Part shown: positions 46,524-56,936 of the stretch, piece after piece
Layout of the letters: the number at the start of each line of letters is the position of its first letter
How positions within the stretch are numbered: the first letter of the stretch is position 1
DNA from: Alphaproteobacteria bacterium
GTDB lineage: Bacteria; Pseudomonadota; Alphaproteobacteria; Micavibrionales; Micavibrionaceae
Direction: 5' to 3'
Assembly (NCBI GenBank): GCA_021208265.1
Contig: JAJOJU010000034.1
Span: forward strand, 1-61,182
Length of the DNA stretch: 61,182 nt
Translations under genes and position numbers: made by a program
Notes under the pieces: generated by a model
What the model saw: the letters and a program-made list of their open reading frames with translations, nothing else
Database searches by the model: none
What the model was told of the DNA's origin: nothing

Positions 46524-47456
46524 ATGGCTATTCTTATTATTGCAGAACATGACAATGCTTCCCTGAAACCCGCAACGTTAAATGTTGTGACCGCCGCCAC
46601 AAAACTGGGCGGGGATATTCACGTGGTGGTTGCTGGCGCTTCATGCGATGGCGCCGCCAAGGCGCCGCACAAGTGGCCGGTGTATCCAAAGTTATTAAGG
46701 CTGATAACGGCGCTCTGGCGCATGGCATTGCCGAAAATGTGGCGCCGATCGTGGTGGAATTGGCGAGCAATTACAGCCATATTCTGGCCCCCGCCACTAC
46801 GTTCGGTAAAAATGTTCTGCCCCGCGCGGCAGCGTTTTTGGATGTGCAGCAGATTTCTGACATTACAGCCGTGATCGATGCCGATACGTTTGAACGCCCG
46901 ATATATGGCGGTCAGGCCGTGGCGACTGTAAAATCATCAGATGCCAAAAAGCTTATCACCGTGCGCGGTACGGCGTTCGATGCGGCCACCGCCACAGGCG
47001 GCAGTGCGTCCGTGGAAGATTTTTCAAATATATCTGCCTTTGGCGGCACCAGCTTTGTATCGGTGGAAGTTTCAAAATCCGACCGCCCTGAACTTACAAT
47101 CCGCCCGGATTGTTGTATCTGGTGGGCGCGGTTCTTGGTTCGGGCGGTGAATACAAAAAGCTGATTGAGCCGCTCGCTGACAAGCTCGGCGCTGCTGTGG
47201 GGGCTTCCCGCGCAGCCGTTGATGCAGGTTATGTGCCGAACGATTATCAGGTCGGCAGACGGGAAAGGTCGTAGCGCCCGAACTCTATATCGCCGTCGGT
47301 ATTTCCGGCGCTATCCAGCATCTGGCGGGAATGAAAGATTCCAAAGTGATCGTGGCGATCAATAAGGATGAAGATGCCCCAATCTTCGCTGTGGCTGATT
47401 ACGGGCTGGTAGCGGATTTGTTCACTGCCGTACCGGAATTGACATCCAAACTGTAA
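46524..47456 (+). CDS. etfA: Electron transfer flavoprotein alpha subunit (four frameshifts)
   Basis: Starts one base after etfB. The pieces, in order, are [58 protein letters not shown]; and the FAD site [20 protein letters not shown] with [13 protein letters not shown]. They are joined by four single-base repairs: a loss near 46662, gains near 47093 and 47131, and a loss near 47256. Repaired length is about 311 residues, normal. Four breaks in one gene equal the MFS gene as the worst in the window. Confidence 0.92.
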
Positions 47457-47459
47457 AAT

Positions 47460-48767
47460 TTAGTCCTGATTATCTTTTATCTGGAATACAGGCTTTTCGG
47501 TTTTATCAAAGATCGTATCAGCGATAATTGCGTCATCCAGCTTGGTCCGGGATAAATTGGCCCCGGTAAAATCAGCTTCTCGCAAATCCGCGCCCGTCAG
47601 ATCAGCATAGGATAAATCCGCACCCTGAAAATTGGCACCTTTCAGTTTTGCAGCCGTCAGATCCGTATAACGCAGAATAGCACCCTTAAAGTTACAGGGA
47701 TTAAAACGCTTGGTGCCGCTGCCGCCACCAAACATAAGCGCGCTGCAATCCGTATTATGCATCTTGGCGTGACTGAAATTTGCCCCGGCGAAGCTGGACC
47801 CGCGCATGTCGGATTCTTCCAGATCACAGTTCCGAAAGTCGGATTTATCCAGAATCGCGCTCTGGACCTGTATTTTATACAGATTCATCCCGAAAAATTT
47901 AGTATTCACTGCACGAATTGCCGTTAGTTTTTCCATCTTCAAACTGCCGATCATCCGCATATCAACATTACTAAGATCAAGCTGTTTGCCATTTTGCCCG
48001 GCGCTCTCCACCCAGGAACGGTGATTTTCTATGAGAGTCGGCAGAGGCTCTTCCAATGCGGCGATCGATGTCCCCACATTTTCATCAGTGATAGCCGTCG
48101 TAACATCCGCCCCAGCATCTTTCAGCATGGTCATAGCAACACCGGTCAGAATAGCGGCACTTAAATTAGCGCCTTCCAGCCGCGCCCCGGCAACATCAAC
48201 ACCCGACAAATCAGCGCCTTCCATTTTAGCGCCGGATAAATCCGCCCCCACCATATTAGCTCCAGCCAGAATGGCGTCAGAAAAATCAGCTTTTGAAGCC
48301 GTCGTACCACTCAGCTTGGCGCCTGTAAGATTAGCCCCGCGGAAATTTACTGCCTGACCTTTGTCGTAGCCTTCCTTGCCGCTGGCAAAGCCCCCCACAC
48401 GTAAATCAGCCTTTTCCATGTTGGCGTCTTCCAGCGAGGCATTTTCAATACGGGCGCCGCGTAAATCGGCTCGCACAAATATGGCCTTGTTCAAATTGGC
48501 ATAGCTTAGGTCAGAAGCATAAAGCGAGGCTTCCTGAAAGTTTACGCCGGACAAATCCATATGGGTCATGTTACAGCCCATCAAATGGGCTTGGCGCATA
48601 TCAGCGCCCTTCAGGGACAACCCCTTTAAGTTTACATTTTTTAAGGCAGCGCGGCGCCCCCCCAAACGACCTGATAAAAAGCGCTCATGCAGCTTGGCGA
48701 GGGCATCAAGCTGTTCCTGCGTCATGGTTTCCATGGTCGGGGGCGGAGGGGACGTATTCTGCGTCAT
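47460..48767 (-). CDS. Pentapeptide-repeat protein, 435 aa
   Basis: Most of the protein is A(D/N)LxX repeats (for example ADMRQAHLMGCNMTHMDLSG, LRGARIENASLEDANMEKAD) forming two right-handed beta-helix blocks, about residues 40-215 and 265-425. A non-repeat stretch (about 218-262) with LIENHRSWVESAGQNGKQLD separates them. The N-terminus METMTQEQLDALAKLHERFL is helical. No signal peptide. Some relatives mimic DNA and shield gyrase, but most have no known role. Confidence 0.88.
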   Translation of the reverse strand: MTQNTSPPPPTMETMTQEQLDALAKLHERFLSGRLGGRRAALKNVNLKGLSLKGADMRQAHLMGCNMTHMDLSGVNFQEASLYASDLSYANLNKAIFVRADLRGARIENASLEDANMEKADLRVGGFASGKEGYDKGQAVNFRGANLTGAKLSGTTASKADFSDAILAGANMVGADLSGAKMEGADLSGVDVAGARLEGANLSAAILTGVAMTMLKDAGADVTTAITDENVGTSIAALEEPLPTLIENHRSWVESAGQNGKQLDLSNVDMRMIGSLKMEKLTAIRAVNTKFFGMNLYKIQVQSAILDKSDFRNCDLEESDMRGSSFAGANFSHAKMHNTDCSALMFGGGSGTKRFNPCNFKGAILRYTDLTAAKLKGANFQGADLSYADLTGADLREADFTGANLSRTKLDDAIIADTIFDKTEKPVFQIKDNQD

Positions 48768-48914
48768 ATTTTAATCAATCGAATATCAATCTAAAAAGCG
48801 TATGATCCTTATAGGATAGCACAGGAAAATAAAAAAAACCTTCATCAAATTACTTTGACTTAACGACAAGCCCATATATTTTAATAGCCGTAAACACGCG
48901 AAAGGATAATGTCC

Positions 48915-49079
48915 ATGAAACATGTGCTGATTTTAGCTCTTACTGTGAGCTCTCTGGCTTTGGCCGGATGCGGAACGAAACCATCTTCCCCCGAACAACC
49001 GGGGCATGCCAAAACATATCCGAATATGAAGACGGACCCTGCCCCGCGTGGCGGCGCTGTTCATACTCTGCCGCAATAA
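48915..49079 (+). CDS. lptM: Small lipoprotein LptM-like, upstream of lysA
   Basis: 54 residues: a short signal peptide ending LALAGC, then a Pro/Lys-rich tail (GTKPSSPEQPGH). ATG 48915 has AAGGA about 8 bases upstream; ATG 48909 is also in frame. It lies 9 bases before lysA, the same place as LptM/YifL in many proteobacteria, where it assists LptD maturation. Assignment rests on size, lipobox and position. Confidence 0.75.
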   Translation: MKHVLILALTVSSLALAGCGTKPSSPEQPGHAKTYPNMKTDPAPRGGAVHTLPQ

Positions 49080-49088
49080 CGGGGTATA

Positions 49089-50366
49089 ATGGTCGGGTTT
49101 TCGTATAAAAACGGCACATTGCATGCCGATGATGTTGCTTTGCCGGATATCGCCCGGCAATACGGAACCCCGACCTATGTCTACTGTGCTTCCGTTATTC
49201 GCAAACAATATGAAGCCCTGACAACCGCCCTGCAAAAAGCTTTGCCGGCAGACCGCCAACCTTTGCTTTGCTATGCCTGCAAGTCCAACAGCAATATCGC
49301 CGTTCTGGCCCTGCTGCGTTCGTTGGGTTCGGGACTGGAAATCGTTTCGGAAGGTGAGCTGTTTCGTGGCCTAAAAGCCGGTTTTCCGCCTGAAAAAATC
49401 ATCACCACCAGTTTCGGAAAAACTGAAGATGAAATCCGTGCTTACCTGAAAGCCGGTATTCATCAGATTAATATCGAAGCGCTGGCTGAACTGGAGAATA
49501 TTAACCGCATCGCAGGCGAAATGGGGATCACCGCCCCCGTGGCTTCCGCCTGAACCCTGATATTTCGGGCGGCGGTCACCATAAAATTTCCACCGGGCGC
49601 AAGGAAGATAAATTCGGCATGCCTGTGGAACGGATTATGGAAGCATACGCGCTGGCTGGCACCATGCCCCATGTAAAGCCGCTGGGGCTTTCCATCCATA
49701 TCGGATCGCAAGTATTCACGGTCGAAGCCTTCAAACCCGCGTTTGAAAAACTGGCAAGTACCGTTCATGAATTACGCAAGCAAGGCCATACGGTGGCGCG
49801 CCTTGATATCGGCGGCGGTTTCCCCGTTATTTACAAGGATGAATCCTTGCTGGACCTTCAGGCATATGCTGACTGGGTCCGGGATATTATCCTGCCGCTG
49901 GATACTGAAATCCAGATGGAACCGGGGCGTTATCTGGTTGCCAATTCAGGCATACTTCTGACACGTACGGCATACGTTAAAAAAAAGTCACTCTCGTGAA
50001 ATTATGGTGCTTGATGCCGGGATGAATGACCTTATCCGCCCCGCAATGTACGATGCCTATCATGGCATTATCCCCGTTGAAAATGCGGAACGTACACCCC
50101 GTACGTATGATGTCGCCGGACCAGTTTGCGAAAGCGGCGATACATTTGCCAAGGCACGTGAGATTCCCGAAATACAAGATGGCGATCTTGTCGCGCTGGA
50201 AACCGCTGGGGCTTACGGTTTTTCCATGGCGTCAAATTACAACAGCCGCCTTTTGCCTGCGGAAATACTGGTGGATGGATCCGAAGTCCATGAGATTCGC
50301 ACGCGGCAAACTCTGGATGATTTGGTAAAAGGTGAAACAATCCCCGCCTCATACCGGCGCCGATAA
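49089..50366 (+). CDS. lysA: Diaminopimelate decarboxylase (two frameshifts)
   Basis: Last step of lysine synthesis, PLP-dependent. The PLP lysine is in LLCYACKSNSN; the phosphate loop and barrel continue through LSIHIGSQVF, RLDIGGGFPV and QMEPGRYLVAN. The C-terminal domain has CESGDTFAKAREIP and ETAGAYGFSMASNYN, the substrate cysteine motif. One added T at 49545 and one A removed from the run of eight at 49979-49986 restore the frame. Repaired length is about 425 residues. Confidence 0.94.
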
Positions 50367-50411
50367 AGCACCGCATGGACAAAACGCCCACTAAACCCTA
50401 AACTTATACAT

Positions 50412-53063
50412 ATGCAGCATGATCCGCTGGATTTCGTATATCGTCCTCTGGTAACCGCCGTTCAGCGCAAACGCCGAGCGGCACGCCGTATTCTGCTTCT
50501 GGAACAATTCAGCCTTGCCCTGTGGCACCCTGTATTTTGGGTATGCGCCTTCTTTGGGTTATGGATGCTGGGCCTTTCGGACTATATATCCCCAGGTTTT
50601 CAACTGGCAACGGCTCTTCTGTTTTTTATCGGGCTTATCTGGGGCAGCATAAAGGGGCTAAAACATCTGCACTGGCCGCACGAACAGGATATTGATCGGC
50701 GCCTTGAAATCGCCAGCGCCGCCCCCCACCATCCGCTCGCTTTCTTACAGGATAAAGCAGCCAATGCTAAAACCTATGAGACAATCGCCCTGTGGGAGCG
50801 CGCCCGTCACCATGCATGGGATAATATAAAGCGCCTGAAAGTTCCCATGCCGCGCGCCCTTATCACCAAGCTCGATCCTTATGCTGTTCGTCTGCTGGCA
50901 CTATTACTTCTGATTACAGGCGCTGCCGTGGCGGGACCTGACTGGCAGGATCGCATAAAAACAGGCTTGTTCCCGGCTCATTCCCTCTTCCCACGGGGTC
51001 TTCCAAAAACAATTACGCTCACCATTACCCCACCGACCTATACCGGGCTGCCGCAAACAATCCTGAGCGGTCCCGGCTGGAATAATACCCCGGTGGAAGT
51101 CCCCATCGGCAGCAGCTTAAAAGCCACGGCACAAGCATCTTTTGGCACACCGTTGCTTGTCATCGGCAATACGTCCTATAAATTTGAAGCGCAAGGTCAG
51201 AGCAATTTCACACTGGAAGCTTCTCTGGTGCAGGGCGATTTGCTGGGTGTATCACGCTTCGGTATCCCCGTAATGAGCGTACCCCTTTCCATCATCCCCG
51301 ATGCTCCGCCCCGGATCAGCGCTTTTCAGGAAGAACCTGAATACGGCGAAGCCGCCGCCAACGAAAACGCCAAAACCGAACCATACACCGTACTACCCGA
51401 CCATACGCTGCGTTTTGGTTTGAACGTGGAGGATGATTACGGCGTCAAGGACCTGCACATGCGTATGGAGCTGGACCCGATGATTGAAGATGCCCCGCTC
51501 GGCGATCCGGAAGAAGAAACCCGCGCCATATCATCTCCCGCCGGGCAAGCCCAGCGTACCGACCCCGTCTATGATTTTACCGCCAGCCCGTGGGCAGGTC
51601 TGCCGGCCCGCATTACCTTCAGCGTAACAGACCATGCCGGGCAGACAGGCACCATGCCCGCCCTTTCCATCACTTTGCCGGAACGGGAATTCCGTCATCC
51701 CGTGGCCCGCATCCTGGTTGAGCTAAGAAAAAAACTGATCTGGTCACCCTTGGCACCGCCGGATGAGATTGTTGATACGCTGGAAACACTCCTCAGCAAG
51801 CCGGGCGCCTTTCAGAATGACCAGATTGCCTTTCTGGGCATTACGGTCGCCGCCGCCCGTTTGAAATATGCCAAGCGTTACGGGAGCGATCTTATAGCTA
51901 ACAGCCGCTCCACGGTTGATCTGCTTTGGGATACAGCCCTGCGTATCGAGGATGGGAATCTGTCCCTCGCCGCCCGCAACCTGCGCGATGCACAGCGCGA
52001 CCTCGAAAACGCCTTGCGTGACGGCACAATGAGCAAGGAAGAAATGATGCAGCTAACCGATAAGGTGCGCGAGCTTTTAGGGCAATATTTGAGCGAGCTA
52101 CAGGAAGAACTGCAAAAACGTATGGAAAGCGGTGAACAAATGCCCTTCATGCCGCCGGAAATGCTCAGCAAGTCTATCGACCCCGGAAAAATGGACGGTT
52201 TCATGCAGCAAATGCTGGAAGAGATGATGGACGGCAATCCTGAAAAGGCGCAGGAAATGCTATCCCAGCTACAGAAAATGCTGGATTCAATGAACCCCTC
52301 GCTGGCGATGCCGATGCCGCTTGATATGCAGATGATGCAGCAAGGCGTCAGTGAAATGCAGCAGCTTATCGACCGGCAGGAAGAACTGCTGACCCAGACA
52401 AAATTACAGGCGGAATCACTGCAGACCCCGAACAAAGCGTTTGAGCAGCTTCAAAAGCTTATACCTCTGGCCCCGCAGATGTTTGAAAACTTCCAGATAC
52501 CGCAACGCATTCCGCATATAAACGAGCTGGAAAAACCTGATCCAGCGGTTGTTGACACACAGGCCAATAAAACAGAGCAGGATGCCTTACGCTATGTTCT
52601 GGGCCAGTTAATGCTGGATGCGGGCGAGGTGTTTAAAGATATCCCCCAAAATCTGGGTTATGCGGAAATGGAAATGCGTGAATCTGCGGACCGCTTGGGT
52701 GAAAACCGCCCGGATCATTCCGTTCCCCATCAGGAAGAAGCTTTACGTCATCTCAAGGAAGCACAGGAACAAATGCAGCAGGAAATGCAACAAATGATGC
52801 AGCAGATGATGGCAGGATCAGGTTCCCCACTATTCTTCGCCATGCCATCCTTCGGTCAACGCCAGCTGGACCCGCTGGGCAGACCATTTAGTGATGATCA
52901 GAATGGTGATCCGAATTCGGTGTATGCGCCGGTTGAGATTCCTGATGAAGCGGAGCGTCGCCGTGCGCAGGAGATTCAGAAGCTTCTTCGTGACCGGTCG
53001 GGTGAGCTGTATCGTCCGCGTGAGGAACTGGACTATTTCCGCCGTCTTCTAAAACAGTTTTAG
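50412..53063 (+). CDS. TIGR02302 / DUF4175 family membrane protein
   Basis: 883 residues, intact. Two or three hydrophobic spans lie within the first 185 residues, followed by a large periplasmic beta-rich region (TITPPTYTGLPQTIL) and a long low-complexity helical region rich in Met and Gln (EQMQQEMQQMMQQMMAG near 790). It is typical of alphaproteobacteria and commonly found between lysA and ftsEX genes. Function unproven. Its 3' end overlaps the convergent zinc-ribbon gene. Confidence 0.88.
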   Translation: MQHDPLDFVYRPLVTAVQRKRRAARRILLLEQFSLALWHPVFWVCAFFGLWMLGLSDYISPGFQLATALLFFIGLIWGSIKGLKHLHWPHEQDIDRRLEIASAAPHHPLAFLQDKAANAKTYETIALWERARHHAWDNIKRLKVPMPRALITKLDPYAVRLLALLLLITGAAVAGPDWQDRIKTGLFPAHSLFPRGLPKTITLTITPPTYTGLPQTILSGPGWNNTPVEVPIGSSLKATAQASFGTPLLVIGNTSYKFEAQGQSNFTLEASLVQGDLLGVSRFGIPVMSVPLSIIPDAPPRISAFQEEPEYGEAAANENAKTEPYTVLPDHTLRFGLNVEDDYGVKDLHMRMELDPMIEDAPLGDPEEETRAISSPAGQAQRTDPVYDFTASPWAGLPARITFSVTDHAGQTGTMPALSITLPEREFRHPVARILVELRKKLIWSPLAPPDEIVDTLETLLSKPGAFQNDQIAFLGITVAAARLKYAKRYGSDLIANSRSTVDLLWDTALRIEDGNLSLAARNLRDAQRDLENALRDGTMSKEEMMQLTDKVRELLGQYLSELQEELQKRMESGEQMPFMPPEMLSKSIDPGKMDGFMQQMLEEMMDGNPEKAQEMLSQLQKMLDSMNPSLAMPMPLDMQMMQQGVSEMQQLIDRQEELLTQTKLQAESLQTPNKAFEQLQKLIPLAPQMFENFQIPQRIPHINELEKPDPAVVDTQANKTEQDALRYVLGQLMLDAGEVFKDIPQNLGYAEMEMRESADRLGENRPDHSVPHQEEALRHLKEAQEQMQQEMQQMMQQMMAGSGSPLFFAMPSFGQRQLDPLGRPFSDDQNGDPNSVYAPVEIPDEAERRRAQEIQKLLRDRSGELYRPREELDYFRRLLKQF

Positions 53064-53821
53064 ATACGGCACTGCCCGCCATAAAGCGCAAATTTACAGA
53101 TACCGCTTTGTCATGTTCAAATTCAGTTTCCGCCGTAAACGGCATAGCGCCCTCCGCCGGGACAATATCCTCCGGCGGCGCTATCATCCAGCGGCTTATG
53201 CTTTCACCGGCACCATCACGCAGGCTCGCCTCTATCATCGGCACGCGGCGGTCTTCGCTTTTCAGATTAATAATCTGCCCTTCCACCACCAGCAAGATGG
53301 TGCCGTCATCGGCCTTCTTGAGCGATGCCGAAGTTTTTTTCAAACACCAGCCCTTCGCCATCGACCGGGTTTGCCACGCCCAAAGCGTCGTATAAAGCGT
53401 AAGACGCGGGCCACACCCGCACCAGCGTATTTTGCGCCAGAATCAGAACAATAGCCGCAGGCAACAAAATAGCCACAACGCCCAATACCCCGCCGACAAT
53501 CATACGGCGGCGGGCGTATGATCTCTTGCCGGAATCATCATCTGCGCCCGCAGCGGACCGGGAATCGGGCCGCAAGGCTTTTGGTATATCCTCACCGATG
53601 AAATCTTCTTTCTGCTGGATTGCCTGTTCCTCCAGCTTGGCGAAATCCGCCTCGATATCTTCATCCGTATCGGCGGGCAGCGTTTCCCCTAACTCCGCCG
53701 GATCAGGCAGCTGATGCCACGTATGTTTGCAGGAAGCACAGCGCACCTTGCGCCCGTTCGGGGCCAGCAATTCAGCCTTCAGCGAAAAACGCGAACCGCA
53801 TTGGGGGCAAGTCAAAATCAT
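52888..53821 (-). CDS. Zinc-ribbon membrane protein, MJ0042 type (one frameshift)
   Basis: An N-terminal zinc ribbon, CPQCGSRF and CASCKHTW, is followed by an acidic linker, one membrane span (MIVGGVLGVVAILLPAAIVL) and a DUF3426-like periplasmic domain. The start is ATG 53821. The run of seven T at 53334-53340 should be six, giving VFEKTSASLKKADDGTILLV. The final ~60 residues are His/Pro-rich (SDHHSDHH) and antisense to the TIGR02302 gene, so the true stop may lie near 53063 if another indel is present. Confidence 0.75.
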
Positions 53822-53918
53822 GGGTGCAAAGGCCTTTTCATTTAAAAACGCATTGTTTAGGTTATAAAGCGAATGCACCAGCCCGGCAAGGGTGCCATTA
53901 AAACCCATGTAAAATGTC

Positions 53919-54689
53919 ATGAAAAACGCATTTCTGATTTTCCCGATACTGTGTTTTCTCTCTGCCCCCCTATGGGCGGCAGAAACTGCGGATGCGCCGG
54001 AAGAAAAAACAGTTCAGGCCGCAAGCCCCTGCCAAATGGATGATCGCGTTTGTGTGTTAAAACAGATCGAGGAAACGGCAGAAGCCATTGATAATAAAAG
54101 CTGGCATGACCAGACTTTGCGCGAACTTGCCAAGACTTACGCCTTTGAAGGCGATACGGATAAAGCCATCAGCCTGATCGCCAAAATCCAGACGCCGGAC
54201 ACGCAAGCCATGACTATTCGCGGTATCGGCATGGCTGCCGCCGGGAATGAGCTGTCACAGGAACAATATGACGAGCTGTTTGCCAAGCTGCGCAAGGCGG
54301 CGGAAACGATTAGCCATCCGCCATCATATGCCATTGCCCTGACCTATATCGCCATGGCGCAAGCCTTCGCCGAAGATGATGAAGGCGCGTGGAAAACTGC
54401 CGCGGATATGGAGAATGATGCCCTCCGCCATAAAGCCTTTGGCGAGACGGCGGAAATTCAGGCCGAACGCGGTGACTTTGACGCCGCCATGCATAGTATC
54501 GAACAGATCGACAGCGAAGCCTATCGCAACAAAGCCTATAACATTGTTGCCAAGCTGCTGGCGGACCGCAAATTGTTTCAGGAAGCTTTGAATGCCGCCG
54601 CCAATATCACCAATGCCTATAAAAAGGCCGAGACAATGCAATATATCCTCGATATACAAAAACCGCGCGCTGTCGAGCGGGGAGGGTAA
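53919..54689 (+). CDS. Secreted helical-repeat protein, 256 aa
   Basis: A signal peptide (MKNAFLIFPILCFLSAPLWA) is followed by a TPR/HEAT-like set of helical repeats, for example LRELAKTYAFEGDTDKAISL and YIAMAQAFAEDDEGAWKTA. Two cysteines near residues 38 and 45 could form a disulfide. No exact family known. Located just before ftsEX (6 bases), so perhaps tied to division or envelope work. Confidence 0.7.
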   Translation: MKNAFLIFPILCFLSAPLWAAETADAPEEKTVQAASPCQMDDRVCVLKQIEETAEAIDNKSWHDQTLRELAKTYAFEGDTDKAISLIAKIQTPDTQAMTIRGIGMAAAGNELSQEQYDELFAKLRKAAETISHPPSYAIALTYIAMAQAFAEDDEGAWKTAADMENDALRHKAFGETAEIQAERGDFDAAMHSIEQIDSEAYRNKAYNIVAKLLADRKLFQEALNAAANITNAYKKAETMQYILDIQKPRAVERGG

Positions 54690-54695
54690 ATCCAG

Positions 54696-55395
54696 ATGAT
54701 AAGATTCGAACATGTCGGCCTTCGTTATGGTGTCGGCCCGGAAATACTCAGTGACGTTAACTTTACGCTGGAAGCAGGTTCCTTTCACTTCCTGACCGGA
54801 CCGAGCGGCGCGGGTAAAACATCCCTCCTTAACCTGCTGTTCTTGGGGCGCATGCCCACGCGTGGGCTGGTCACCATGTTCGGGCAAAACACATCGGATC
54901 TGGAGCGTGAACGCTCGCCCCCCTTGCGCAGCCGCCATCGGCGTGGTGTTTCAGGAATTCCGCCTGCTGCCCAATCTTTCCACCTTTGATAATGTGGCCC
55001 TGCCCTTACGTATTCAAGGCAAACCAGAGCGCGAAATCCGCGATAACGTGAACGAACTTCTGGAATGGGTGGGGCTTGGCGAATATAAAAACGCTCTGCC
55101 ACTTACGCTTTCCGGCGGTCAGCAGCAGCGTGTCGCCATTGCCCGTGCGGTTATCGCCCGCCCCAAATTATTGCTGGCGGACGAACCGACCGGAAACCTT
55201 GATGATGAAATGGGCCTGCGCCTGATGAATCTATTCGACCAGCTCAACCGCATGGGTACGACCATCGTTATCGCCACGCACAGCCAGCTGATCATGGATC
55301 AGTATGCACACCCACGTATGATCCTCTCGCACGGGCATCTCCACATTGAAGAGCCGCAGCACTGGATGCGCCGCCGGATGGAGAATATGCGCTAA
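54696..55395 (+). CDS. ftsE: Cell-division ATPase FtsE (one frameshift)
   Basis: ABC ATPase: Walker A GPSGAGKTS, Q-loop VVFQEFRLLPNL, signature LSGGQQQRVAIARAV, Walker B LLLADEPTGNLD, H-loop ATHSQ. The frame breaks near 54935; removing one C gives LRSRIGVVFQEF. Works with FtsX to activate septal amidases. Its stop overlaps the ftsX ATG. Confidence 0.94.
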
Positions 55396-56330
55396 TGGGC
55401 CTGATACGCGATAAGAAACTGGGTGTAGCGGAAAACCGCCGTTATGACTTGCCCTTGCATAAAAGTGGCGGCACGGGGTTTTTGATCCTGCTTGTTATGC
55501 TGATGACGTTTTTGGCCATGATGGCGCTTTCCAGCTTTTTTGTGCTGGGGGCAATTACCGACCGCTGGTCGTCCGGCCTTGAAAATAAAATGACGATTGA
55601 AATCCCTGCGGAAGATGAAAATGAAAAGCTGCTTACGGCTGAAAAGATTGAGGAAATGAGCAGGCTGGTCGGCACGGCCCTGAAAGACAACTCGATCGTG
55701 CAGGACTATAAGGTCCTCACCCGCGAGGATATTCAGGAACTGATCGCGCCGTGGCTGGGCGAGGATTTTTCCGATGACAATATGCCGCTACCGGGGCTGA
55801 TTTCCGTGACGCTGCGGGCAGATGGGGCAAGCCGCCTTCCGGCGCTGGAAAGCGAGCTGAAAGAACTCGCCCCACATTTACGGATCGACCGCCACGAAAG
55901 CTGGCTAAATGATCTTTTGCACCTAACCAGTTCGCTGCAATTCTCAGCCTTCCTTATTCTGTTGATCATCAGCTTCACCACGATTACGGCAGTGGCGGGC
56001 GCCATCCGCTCCCGCATGGCGGAACACCGGAAGGAAGTGGAGCTTTTACACTTGATGGGCGCGCATGATCTTTACATTATGAAACAATTTCAGCGCCATG
56101 CCGTGAACCTGACCCTGAAAGGTGGCGTGGCCGGGGTTATCTTTTCCTGTCTTGTGTTGACGCTGATTTTCTGGATGGCAGGCCGTGAGTCTGAAGCCAG
56201 CCTTCTGCCCGGTTTTAATTTCTCAACCGTCCACATAATAACTTTTGCCTTATTGCCCCTTTTCGTGGCGGCTATTGGCGGCCTGACGGCACGTTTTACC
56301 GTCTTGCGCGCACTGGCAAAAATGCCGTAA
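55395..56330 (+). CDS. ftsX: Cell-division protein FtsX
   Basis: 311 residues, intact. Four spans: one near residue 30-50, then three after residue 175 (FSAFLILLIISFTTITAVAG, VIFSCLVLTLIFWM, ITFALLPLFVAAIGGL). A large outside loop lies between spans 1 and 2, and RKEVELLHLMGAHDLYI is the usual coupling segment. It carries FtsE's signal to periplasmic amidase regulators. Confidence 0.94.
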   Translation: MGLIRDKKLGVAENRRYDLPLHKSGGTGFLILLVMLMTFLAMMALSSFFVLGAITDRWSSGLENKMTIEIPAEDENEKLLTAEKIEEMSRLVGTALKDNSIVQDYKVLTREDIQELIAPWLGEDFSDDNMPLPGLISVTLRADGASRLPALESELKELAPHLRIDRHESWLNDLLHLTSSLQFSAFLILLIISFTTITAVAGAIRSRMAEHRKEVELLHLMGAHDLYIMKQFQRHAVNLTLKGGVAGVIFSCLVLTLIFWMAGRESEASLLPGFNFSTVHIITFALLPLFVAAIGGLTARFTVLRALAKMP

Positions 56331-56339
56331 AACAATGCC

Positions 56340-56936
56340 ATGTTTTCCTCTGTCCGCTTTATTCTGTGGTGTCTGTTTACCCTGATCTTTATCTGGCTGG
56401 CGGGCTATGCCGCGTTCGTGCTGAAGGTGATTGATCAAAAACCTTCGGAAAACGCGCAAACCACCGATGCCATTATTGTTCTGACCGGCGGTAATTTCCG
56501 GGTCGATACGGGATTCGAGCTATTTGCGGAAAAGCGCGCGCCGCGCCTGTTTATTACCGGTGTCCATGAAACCGCCACACTGGATGATCTGGTCCGCGAA
56601 TGGAAGGGGCTGGATAACGGCAGCCGTGCCCTGCCCGCCTGCTGCATGGCAGTGGGGCATAAAGCCCTGACCACCATCGAAAATGCTGAGGAGACAAGAG
56701 AATGGATCGCGATGGAAAAAGACTCCGTTAAATCACTACAGCTCGTGACATCGCCCTATCACATGCCGCGCGCGGTTCTTGAATTTCGCAGCCTGATGCC
56801 GGGCATTGAAATAATCCCTCATCCGGTCATGCGCGATACGCTGGGTCCGCGCGATGAGTTTTTCTGGCACATCACCTTCATGGAATATCATAAATGGCTG
56901 GTGCGCTTCCTCCAGCTTTCGGTGCGCCCGCAATGA
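56340..56936 (+). CDS. YdcF/ElyC-like DUF218 protein
   Basis: 198 residues with one N-terminal membrane span and a DUF218 domain: DAIIVLTGGNFRVDTGFELF, RLFITGVHE, ATTIENAEETREW-type helix and VTSPYHMPRAVLEF. Relatives affect undecaprenyl-phosphate or envelope polymer use. It follows ftsX, and its stop overlaps plsC by ATGA, a conserved order in this class. Confidence 0.88.
   Translation: MFSSVRFILWCLFTLIFIWLAGYAAFVLKVIDQKPSENAQTTDAIIVLTGGNFRVDTGFELFAEKRAPRLFITGVHETATLDDLVREWKGLDNGSRALPACCMAVGHKALTTIENAEETREWIAMEKDSVKSLQLVTSPYHMPRAVLEFRSLMPGIEIIPHPVMRDTLGPRDEFFWHITFMEYHKWLVRFLQLSVRPQ

Noticed and set aside
51878-52435. Minus-strand Ser/Cys/Ile-rich frame of 185 codons in the TIGR02302 gene
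   Set aside because: Mirror of the Met/Gln/Glu-rich low-complexity region on the plus strand; composition is fully explained by that.
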